From: Candidatus Caenarcanales bacterium
GTDB lineage: Bacteria > Cyanobacteriota > Vampirovibrionia > Caenarcaniphilales > Caenarcanaceae
DNA: 6,066 bases
Assembly (NCBI GenBank): GCA_947489925.1
Contig: CANLFK010000132.1
Span: forward strand, 1-6,066
Direction: 5' to 3'
The notes under the pieces are model-generated. The model saw nothing but the letters and a program-made list of their open reading frames with translations. It did not search any database and was not told the DNA's origin. Positions 1 through 5,714 of this stretch are shown piece by piece; position 1 is the first letter of the stretch; every line of letters begins with the position of its first letter. The position numbers were made by a program, and so were the translations under genes.

Positions 1-1
1 T

Positions 2-826
2 AGCTATATTGCAAACTCCTCATACTATTCAATTTATGTTTATGAAAATAATAATAAGAAAATTTTTCTTGGTGGATCAGCAAGAGGAGAGGCTAAGGAG
101 TATCGTTTATTCGGTGGAAAAAATATAAATCAAAAAGATATTGCAAATTCTCAAATAGCTTCGTTTCCTCTTCTGAATTGTTTACAAAAAGATTTACAAT
201 TTGAAATAATTGATACTAAAACCTTTAATGAAATCAAAAGAAGTGCTAAAGAAAAAATGGAAAAGCTCAATAGTCCAGATGTTCAGTATGAAAAAGAAAA
301 GAGACTAAGCTCATTTTATTACCAATTACCGCAAACTGACGCTACTTATATTAATCCAGAGTCAGTAACTAAAGAAGAGTTTAAGCAAATTGTAAATTGT
401 GCCAGAAATAATCATAAATCTCTTTTTCGTATAAGCAATATCTTTGTCTATAAAAAATACAATCCAAAATTTATAACAATCAACTGTCTTGATCCAAAAG
501 GTGAAATCACAATTGAAGCTAATAGTACTACCAAATTTAAAATAGGTGGTGCTCCCGTTTATCTTGAGAATGTTTACCTTGGATACTATGATGAAAAAGC
601 TAATTTTATTAGAGAAAAATCTATTGATGAATATTTCGAGTATGACATTAAAGGTCATTTTGATAAATTTCTGAAAGATGTAGGTTTTCCTAAAGCCTAT
701 AAAGAATCCCAAACTCTCAAACTACTCTTTAATGACAAAGGAAAACCAATCAATGATTATTTGAAAACCTGCAAAAATAGCGAAGGTAAAACTATTTTTA
801 ATATATTTAGACCTAAAACAAAATAA
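2..826 (+). CDS. Hypothetical protein, 5'-truncated by window edge; paralog of the next gene
   Basis: The reading frame is open from base 2, so the internal ATG at 257 is not the true start; 274 residues are visible, ending in TAA followed in frame by TAG. I do not recognise the family. It aligns with the downstream gene: visible residues about 12-22 (SIYVYENNNKK) match that protein near residue 83 (LIYYEKNNKK), then YINPES...EEFKQIVNC with YLDPTK...REYSTIVNC, VYKKY with IYKKY, YLGYYDEKANFIRE with YIGYFDFDGKFVRD, and a nearly identical C-terminus (LKLLFN, NDYLKTCKNSEGK). By that alignment about 80 N-terminal residues, probably including a membrane anchor, lie outside the window. No catalytic motif is visible. 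The next gene starts 4 bp after the stop, so the two are probably co-transcribed. The coding call is secure; the function is unknown. Confidence 0.85.
   Translation, partial: SYIANSSYYSIYVYENNNKKIFLGGSARGEAKEYRLFGGKNINQKDIANSQIASFPLLNCLQKDLQFEIIDTKTFNEIKRSAKEKMEKLNSPDVQYEKEKRLSSFYYQLPQTDATYINPESVTKEEFKQIVNCARNNHKSLFRISNIFVYKKYNPKFITINCLDPKGEITIEANSTTKFKIGGAPVYLENVYLGYYDEKANFIREKSIDEYFEYDIKGHFDKFLKDVGFPKAYKESQTLKLLFNDKGKPINDYLKTCKNSEGKTIFNIFRPKTK
694..812 (+). repeat. Direct repeat copy A, 3' end of the first hypothetical gene
   Basis: These 119 bp match 1838-1956 without gaps at an offset of 1144 bp. I count 12 mismatches (about 90% identity), and 746-791 is identical to 1890-1935 over 46 bp. 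Both copies encode the C-terminal segment around LKLLFN...NDYLKTCKNSEGK. The rest of the two genes is much less similar, so this end was either duplicated recently, homogenised by gene conversion, or used as a recombination point. Confidence 0.9.
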
Positions 827-830
827 TAGT

Positions 831-1961
831 ATGAAATTAAAAAAAATATTGATAATTATACTTGCTACTCCGTTTCTGGCTGTAGCTGGATTAGCCACTA
901 TAATAAGTATAATTTTTTTAGTCGTTGACTTTTTTGCATTTGGACACACACCCTTTTACCATTACGAAGATTATATTATTAGCAATAAAAAAGAGACTTT
1001 GGTCAAATGCGGTTCTTTGGGTGGGGAAATTAAAAAAGCAACTTATGGCGGTGGGGGTGGAGATCAAGTTAGCAAGCTCATATATTATGAAAAAAACAAT
1101 AAAAAGATTTTAATTAGTCATATTATTGATATTTATGGAATGAATTTATCTGCTGGCTCTGAGAATATAGAAAAGAATTGGGATTTTTTCAAAAATATGG
1201 ATTTAGAATCGGCAGAAATTGGTAATTTTTCTATTCTAAATTTTATGCAAAAAGATAAGTATGATGTTATCAATCAAGAAAGTTATGACCATGCTAAGCA
1301 AACTCTTTCTCGCAGGATAAAAGCTATGAAAATAAAAGCTAGAAAATACGATTTAGAGCTATATCCTGGGCCAGAAAGGAATTACCAATATGATAGTATA
1401 TTTGACTATTCTCCTTATCATGAAGGGCAAAATTACTTTTCTTTTAGGGGAAGTTGGATACCAAATTCTAGTTTGTCCTCTGCTGTTTATCTTGATCCTA
1501 CTAAAATCAGCCAACGAGAATACTCAACTATAGTAAATTGTTTGAAAAATGCTAAAGAAAAAAATTTTTTACCTTCTATTCTAATTTATAAGAAATATTT
1601 AAAAGACGATAAATTTTACAGTTTCCAAAACTTACCATGTAAAGATTCTGATTATTCAATAATTATCGATTTGGATGGTAAAACAGCTTTCCGAACTTCT
1701 TACCAAGATGATGATTTTTACATTGGTTACTTTGATTTTGATGGCAAATTTGTGAGAGATATAGAACCTTACAAAAGATACCGATGGATAAAAAAAGACT
1801 TTAAGTCACCTAATCTTCAAGAAGCTGGTTTTACTACAGCCTATCAAGAATCCCAAAGTCTCAAACTACTCTTCAATTCAAAGGGAGAGCCAATCAATGA
1901 TTATTTGAAAACCTGCAAAAATAGCGAAGGTAAAAATATTTTTGATATATTTAAACATTGA
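831..1961 (+). CDS. Hypothetical membrane-anchored protein, paralog of the upstream gene
   Basis: This complete 376-aa protein is of unrecognised family. The N-terminus MKLKK is followed by an uninterrupted hydrophobic stretch at residues about 6-36, which suggests a signal anchor or one long membrane segment with the rest of the chain outside the cytoplasm; no lipobox cysteine follows directly. A Gly5 run lies at 73-77. Residues from about 83 onward align with the upstream truncated gene, with strongest conservation in the last 40 residues. Cysteines recur in paired positions of the two proteins (IVNC, KTCKN). Start ATG 831 is 4 bp from the previous stop, without a clear ribosome-binding site. 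It ends with TGA at 1959-1961; the next gene happens to be in the same frame 15 bp on. Tandem paralogs of this kind are often immunity or surface proteins, but nothing here proves that. Confidence 0.85.
   Translation: MKLKKILIIILATPFLAVAGLATIISIIFLVVDFFAFGHTPFYHYEDYIISNKKETLVKCGSLGGEIKKATYGGGGGDQVSKLIYYEKNNKKILISHIIDIYGMNLSAGSENIEKNWDFFKNMDLESAEIGNFSILNFMQKDKYDVINQESYDHAKQTLSRRIKAMKIKARKYDLELYPGPERNYQYDSIFDYSPYHEGQNYFSFRGSWIPNSSLSSAVYLDPTKISQREYSTIVNCLKNAKEKNFLPSILIYKKYLKDDKFYSFQNLPCKDSDYSIIIDLDGKTAFRTSYQDDDFYIGYFDFDGKFVRDIEPYKRYRWIKKDFKSPNLQEAGFTTAYQESQSLKLLFNSKGEPINDYLKTCKNSEGKNIFDIFKH
1838..1956 (+). repeat. Direct repeat copy B, 3' end of the second hypothetical gene
   Basis: This is the partner of 694-812 (about 90% identity, 46 bp identical at 1890-1935). 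Recombination between the copies would remove 1144 bp, that is exactly one gene of the pair, and leave one intact gene end. Confidence 0.9.
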
Positions 1962-1976
1962 AGTAAAATTGGTATT

Positions 1977-3350
1977 ATGCAAAAAATAATTATTAAAAAC
2001 TTTGGTGCTATTAAAGATACTGAAATTGAAATAAAAAAAGTATTAATTTTAATTGGTGAACAAGCTACTGGCAAAAGTACAATAGCCAAGTTAATTTATT
2101 TTTTCAAATCAGTTTTAATTTCTACTTTAAATAGTTTGCTTTATGATTTCGCATATGGAATTCTTCATTTGGAAAATAATTTAATAAATAATGCTGGATT
2201 ATCTTTCTACAATTTTTCTGGATTTACTAATTTTGTTAGATTATCTTTCTACAATTTTTTTGGATTTATTGAACAGGATTTTGAAGTAATTTTCTTTTAT
2301 ACCGAGGATATATGGCTAAAACTAAAATCAGATAAAGAAGAAATATCAATTGAGGGAACTATATTTACCGAACAGTTTAGAGATTATGCAAATGAAAAAT
2401 TAGATGAAGGTCTTAATCATTACTATAGTTTCGGTGATTTTTCTCTTTTAGAATCTAATCTTTATACACTTAAAGATATAATTTCAAATACCTTAGATCC
2501 ACAACAATTAGTCTCTCTCTTTACAATTGCTGGAAGAAGTACAACAGTTGGTTTTTCAGATTTTTTTGAAAATACTTTTTATGCTGATTTGAAAATAAAA
2601 GAAAATGACAAAATATTAACAACTGACCAGTATTTAATGCTTGAATTTATGAATAATGTTTTAAGCTTAAAAGGTTTTTTTAAAAAATATGGTGGCTTTG
2701 AAGGTTTAATACAATTAGCTCAAGGGAAGACAAAAGCTCAACTTACTTTAGTAAAAGAAAAAGCTGAAAAAATACTCAAAGGTAAATATTCAATTACTGG
2801 TGATGGAGAAAAACTCATACTTAATAATAATGAGAAGTCCGTTTATTTATCAGATTCATCATCTGGACAACAAGAAGCAATTAGAATTATACAAGATGTA
2901 TTTTATAATATACGCTCTCACAAGGCAGTTTTAAGGATTATAGAAGAGCCAGAAGCTCATTTATTCCCGACAGCACAAAAAGAATTAGTTGAATTATTTG
3001 CTTTGATGGTGAATGATAATAAAGATAATCAATTAATTATTACTACTCATAGTCCTTATATACTTACGGCTTTTAATAATTTATTATTTGCAAATAGAGT
3101 AGTTGAATATAATTCTTCGGCAAAAGATGAAGTTAATAATATTATTCCTTCTGAATTTTGGTTGCAAGCGAAAGACTGTTCTGTTTATTCACTGAGTCGA
3201 GATGAAAAATATGTTCATAATTGTGAATCTATTTTTGATGATGAAAAAGGTATTATTAAACAAAATTATTTAGATACTGTTTCTGAAATTTTAGGTAGTG
3301 AATTTAATGCTTTATACAAAATTCATGCTAAAACTTTTAAAAGAAAATGA
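1977..3350 (+). CDS. AAA/ABC-type ATPase (SMC/OLD-like head), likely defence-module ATPase
   Basis: This 457-aa protein has the complete ABC/SMC-type ATPase head found in AAA_15/AAA_21 proteins. An N-terminal beta strand, QKIIIKNFGAIKD, leads to Walker A GEQATGKS at 27-34. An ABC-signature-like SSSGQQE lies at 294-300, Walker B LRIIEEPEAHLFP at 319-331 with E323/E324, and the H-loop IITTHSP at 354-360 with H358. Residues about 40-280 form an insertion rich in aromatic and acidic residues that includes a recent 14-residue tandem duplication (about 74-101). The C-terminal part (about 385-457, ending KRK) has no nuclease or TOPRIM motif, so the catalytic effector is probably the next gene, with which it overlaps by 4 bp. 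Such ATPases sense or regulate effectors in systems like Septu, PARIS and some retrons; that role here is inference. ATG 1977 is chosen because Walker A then sits at the usual distance from the start. Confidence 0.92.
   Translation: MQKIIIKNFGAIKDTEIEIKKVLILIGEQATGKSTIAKLIYFFKSVLISTLNSLLYDFAYGILHLENNLINNAGLSFYNFSGFTNFVRLSFYNFFGFIEQDFEVIFFYTEDIWLKLKSDKEEISIEGTIFTEQFRDYANEKLDEGLNHYYSFGDFSLLESNLYTLKDIISNTLDPQQLVSLFTIAGRSTTVGFSDFFENTFYADLKIKENDKILTTDQYLMLEFMNNVLSLKGFFKKYGGFEGLIQLAQGKTKAQLTLVKEKAEKILKGKYSITGDGEKLILNNNEKSVYLSDSSSGQQEAIRIIQDVFYNIRSHKAVLRIIEEPEAHLFPTAQKELVELFALMVNDNKDNQLIITTHSPYILTAFNNLLFANRVVEYNSSAKDEVNNIIPSEFWLQAKDCSVYSLSRDEKYVHNCESIFDDEKGIIKQNYLDTVSEILGSEFNALYKIHAKTFKRK
2197..2280 (+). 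repeat. In-frame 42-bp tandem duplication inside the ATPase gene
   Basis: Two 42-bp units (2197-2238 and 2239-2280) lie head to tail. Their first 30 bases agree at 29 positions (difference C/T near the end of the T-run); the last 12 differ. In protein they read LSFYNFSGF and LSFYNFFGF, 14 residues apart. The period is a multiple of three, so the frame is kept. This looks like a recent slippage or duplication event in the insertion between Walker A and the signature motif. Confidence 0.85.
3347..3350 (+). promoter_or_regulatory. ATGA start-stop overlap coupling the ATPase and nuclease genes
   Basis: The TGA stop of the ATPase gene (3348-3350) overlaps the ATG of the predicted nuclease gene (3347-3349). 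With no strong ribosome-binding site ahead of it, the second gene is likely translated by ribosomes finishing the first, a usual sign of a stoichiometric complex. Confidence 0.7.
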
Positions 3351-3889
3351 AAAATTTTGACTTATTAGAACAGCGTTTGAATCAAGCTTTTGAGAACTTT
3401 TCTAAAGTATTTAAAACAGAGTTAAATAAAACATTTTACATAGCAGAAAATGAAAAAATAAGTACTGCTTATATAATTTTGAGCAATGAATTATACAAAG
3501 TTTTTACTGTTAAAAATAATAGTCTCAAGGTTGGGTTTATCCCGATTGATGGAAAGTCTGGATTATTAGGTTTGGGTGAAAGTCATTGTGATTTTATTTT
3601 GTTTAATGAAAACGATTTTTGCTTTATTGAATTGAAATTAAATGCAGATAGCTTAGAAGAAAGAGCAGTAAGAAAGAATTGGAAAAAAGCAGTGAAACAA
3701 TTTAATAATACTATTAATTTATTTGGCGAGAAATTAAATAATAATTATGAAGATTTACAATTAGAAGCTTATATTTGTACTCCAGAAAGCTACCCTCGAT
3801 CTAATGTGACTTGGAGAGAGATACAAATAAATTTCTTAGAATCTAAAGGCATTGAATTATATCAGCAAAATGAAAAGGTCTTCAGCTAA
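3347..3889 (+). CDS. Predicted PD-(D/E)xK-type nuclease partner of the upstream ATPase
   Basis: This 180-aa protein starts at the ATGA overlap with the ATPase gene, so the two are probably translationally coupled and made in matched amounts. Residues 78-99 (ESHCDFILF, then FCFIELKLN) give D82, a 12-residue beta hairpin, then E95-L96-K97: the core D...ExK arrangement of PD-(D/E)xK nucleases, with hydrophobic strands on both sides. A helix follows with KKAVKQF (113-119; Q118), as often seen after the core in this fold. E78 could be an additional metal ligand. The N-terminal 25 residues look helical. The short length fits a stand-alone nuclease domain with no DNA-binding extension. It is probably the effector of an ATPase-nuclease anti-phage or anti-plasmid module. 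The motif is visible; the nuclease activity and defence role are inferred. A non-catalytic restriction-fold adaptor is an alternative. Confidence 0.8.
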   Translation: MKNFDLLEQRLNQAFENFSKVFKTELNKTFYIAENEKISTAYIILSNELYKVFTVKNNSLKVGFIPIDGKSGLLGLGESHCDFILFNENDFCFIELKLNADSLEERAVRKNWKKAVKQFNNTINLFGEKLNNNYEDLQLEAYICTPESYPRSNVTWREIQINFLESKGIELYQQNEKVFS

Positions 3890-3928
3890 AATGATTTATA
3901 AAACCGTGTTTTGTCTAAAATTAAAATA
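3890..3928 (+). other. Short intergenic gap between nuclease and ATPase-TOPRIM genes
   Basis: At 39 bp this is the longest non-coding gap in the window, and the most likely place for a boundary between the ATPase-nuclease pair and the ATPase-TOPRIM genes. It holds a 5-bp inverted repeat (AAAAC at 3900-3904, GTTTT at 3908-3912), too weak for a terminator, and no promoter with acceptable -35 and -10 boxes. Read-through transcription across it seems likely. Confidence 0.4.
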
Positions 3929-4080
3929 ATGTTTATAAATAAATTACAGCTAAAAAACTTTAAACGCTTCACTGATTTAACAATTGATTTAGCCCCCCAG
4001 CAAGACGAAAATCCACCGAAATTGGTTTTATTAATTGGTGCAAATGGTAGTGGAAAGTCTTGTATTTTTGATGCTTTTGA
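3929..4080 (+). repeat. Direct repeat copy A, 5' end of the ATPase-TOPRIM gene
   Basis: These 152 bp, from the start codon through Walker A to the codons for FDAFE, match 5563-5714 without gaps. I count 10 mismatches (about 93% identity). Similarity falls away abruptly after 4080 and is weak before the ATG. Confidence 0.92.
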
Positions 4081-5572
4081 GATAGTCATTAATAAAATCG
4101 AGAAAAAAGATTCTCAATACTACTGCAAACCTATTTGCCATACTTTGACTTATAGAGATAATCCTATAGTATATAATGGGAATTCTATAGTTTATGCAAT
4201 TCAGTCTGATTTTTCGGTTTTAATAGAGCTTGATAAAAAGAAACTTGATTATAAATATTCTGATGAAAAAGTTATCGTTATGGAAGCCGAAACAAATATA
4301 GATTTAGAACAAAAAAAGTTTTACGGCAGAAGTGCTTTTAGATATTTACCAAGACTTTCTAAAGAGACAATTGGTCAGGTTAAACAAGAAACTATTTCTC
4401 AAAATTTAGATAGACCTAGAACATATATAGATTTAGATGATAAAAGATTTGAAAATGACTTTGATTTTTTAGTTACGCAAACTGTTTATGAAATTTTCAA
4501 TTCGCAAATTCCCGCTCAGGAAAAGCTAGATAAAATAAATAATCTTTTGTCTAGGGTAAATTCATCATTAGAAAGAATATTTGGTAATAATGAAAAAACT
4601 AGCTTAAAATTTAAAGAATTTAAAACTCCTTCAGGTGGCGAACCCGCCAAATTACTTTTTCAAAAAGGTGATTCAATTATTCATTATGATTTATTAAGTG
4701 CTGGCGAAAAAGAAGTAATTAATATTATTTTTGATTTGTATGTCAGAGAACCTTATTTTCAGGATGCAATTTACTTTTTTGATGAATTAGACTTACATTT
4801 GAATACTAGTTTGCAATTTGATTTATTAAAAGAAATTACCGAAAAGTGGATACCAGATAATTCGCAAGTTTGGGTTGCTAGCCATTCATTGGGGTTTATT
4901 GATTATGCAAGGCAATATAAAAAAGGTGTAATTATTGACTTTGATAGTTTAGATTTTGATCAAGAACAAGTATTAAAACCTATTGATAAACATGATCCAA
5001 ATAAATCATATTTTAATGTTGCTTTAGGAGAGAATTTTATTGTTAATTTAGTTAATGAATTACAAAAACAAAATAAAGAGCAAATAATCGTTTTTTCAGA
5101 AGGTGAAAATTACAAATTACTAGAAAAAGCAAAAAACTTACTTAAACCAGACCTGCCAGTTCGCTTTTTAGATGGCGGTGGAAAGGATAATTTGAAAGGG
5201 GCTTTTATGGCATTACAAAGTTCAGGTAATAAAATTCTATTCATTTTTGATACTGATGCCAAGAAAGAATTTAATGTTTGCAAGGGAACTAAAGATAATA
5301 ATTTAATACCATTTTTAATACCTCAAAATGAAAAAAATACTATATGTTCAGTAGGAATTGAAAACCTATTTGATATAAAGTTTTTTGAGGATTCTTTTAT
5401 AGATAGAGAAAAATTCTATACTCGAAAAAATGATAATAAAGGTGGCTATTCATTTGAGCTGGATAAAAAAAGATTCTGTGATTATCTTTTAGAGAGAAAT
5501 AATAAAGATGATTTTGCAAACTTTAATTTACTTTTTAATAAAATTAGCGAGGTTTTAAAACAATGTTTATAA
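3929..5572 (+). CDS. OLD-like ATPase-TOPRIM fusion (predicted ATP-dependent endonuclease)
   Basis: The 547-aa product has two modules. The ATPase head has Walker A GANGSGKS (37-44), signature-like LSAGEKE (256-262), Walker B YFFDELDLHL (282-291; D285/E286) and the H-loop ASHS with H319. The motif FYGRSAFR (131-138) is shared with the next gene. The C-terminal part resembles a TOPRIM fold: IIVFSEGEN with E391, a glycine-rich turn DGGGKDN (415-421) and FIFDTDAK with D441-x-D443, the classical Glu plus DxD metal site; GIENLF then follows. This architecture is that of OLD-family nucleases and fused AriA-AriB-like (PARIS) proteins, which cleave nucleic acid in phage defence. A TTG at 3911 would add six residues, but the paralog at 5563 starts with the same MFINKLQLKNFKRF from ATG, so I use 3929. 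No clear ribosome-binding site is visible. The gene end overlaps the next start by 10 bp. Confidence 0.9.
   Translation: MFINKLQLKNFKRFTDLTIDLAPQQDENPPKLVLLIGANGSGKSCIFDAFEIVINKIEKKDSQYYCKPICHTLTYRDNPIVYNGNSIVYAIQSDFSVLIELDKKKLDYKYSDEKVIVMEAETNIDLEQKKFYGRSAFRYLPRLSKETIGQVKQETISQNLDRPRTYIDLDDKRFENDFDFLVTQTVYEIFNSQIPAQEKLDKINNLLSRVNSSLERIFGNNEKTSLKFKEFKTPSGGEPAKLLFQKGDSIIHYDLLSAGEKEVINIIFDLYVREPYFQDAIYFFDELDLHLNTSLQFDLLKEITEKWIPDNSQVWVASHSLGFIDYARQYKKGVIIDFDSLDFDQEQVLKPIDKHDPNKSYFNVALGENFIVNLVNELQKQNKEQIIVFSEGENYKLLEKAKNLLKPDLPVRFLDGGGKDNLKGAFMALQSSGNKILFIFDTDAKKEFNVCKGTKDNNLIPFLIPQNEKNTICSVGIENLFDIKFFEDSFIDREKFYTRKNDNKGGYSFELDKKRFCDYLLERNNKDDFANFNLLFNKISEVLKQCL
4160..4201 (+). repeat. Possible 21-bp tandem micro-repeat in the ATPase-TOPRIM gene
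   Basis: Two 21-bp units (4160-4180, 4181-4201) share 13 of their first 15 bases and encode NPIVY and NSIVY, seven residues apart. The unit length preserves the frame. The match is short and AT-rich, so chance or a protein-level constraint is possible. Confidence 0.4.
5549..5552 (+). promoter_or_regulatory. Possible ribosome-binding site for the second ATPase gene
   Basis: GAGG lies 10 bases before ATG 5563, inside the end of the upstream coding region. It is the best Shine-Dalgarno-like sequence before any start in the window and supports the chosen start, though four bases can arise by chance. Confidence 0.35.
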
Positions 5573-5714
5573 ATAAATTACAACTAAAAAACTTTAAACG
5601 CTTCACTGCTTTAACGGTTGATTTAACTGGCCAGCAAGACGAAAATCCACCGAAATTAGTTTTATTAATTGGTGCAAATGGTAGCGGAAAGTCTTGTATT
5701 TTTGATGCTTTTGA
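5563..5714 (+). repeat. Direct repeat copy B, 5' end of the second ATPase gene
   Basis: This is the partner of 3929-4080, 1634 bp downstream. Its first 10 bases (ATGTTTATAA) also contain the stop codon of the preceding gene, so the last two residues and the stop of that gene are encoded by the repeat. Confidence 0.92.

Noticed and set aside
362..712. Minus-strand open frame opposite the first gene, and similar ones at 722-949, 1901-2089, 3886-4089 and 5603-5830; also the plus-strand frame at 925-1113.
   Set aside because: All lie opposite or within well-supported genes, show low-complexity hydrophobic or unrelated translations, and look like by-products of AT-rich coding sequence.
257..826. 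A 189-aa gene starting at ATG 257.
   Set aside because: The frame is open and coding-like back to base 2, and the residues before 257 align with the paralogous gene, so 257 is an internal methionine.
694..1956. The 119-bp direct repeats as transposon ends or attachment sites.
   Set aside because: Both copies are protein-coding gene ends in the same orientation, with no transposase, integrase or tRNA nearby; duplication or gene conversion explains them better.
831..3350. The second hypothetical gene and the ATPase gene lie in the same frame, separated only by TGA 1959-1961 and five codons; in a code with TGA as amino acid they would be one fused protein.
   Set aside because: No TGA occurs inside any of the long genes, tryptophan is TGG throughout, and the upstream paralog ends at nearly the same place with TAA. 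The TGA is a genuine stop.
3900..3912. Inverted repeat AAAAC-CGT-GTTTT as a terminator.
   Set aside because: The stem is five mostly A-T pairs with a three-base loop and no proper U-tract; it is too weak.
3911..3928. TTG start at 3911 for the ATPase-TOPRIM gene.
   Set aside because: The paralog at 5563 begins with the same sequence at the ATG, and similarity does not extend upstream of it, so ATG 3929 is preferred.
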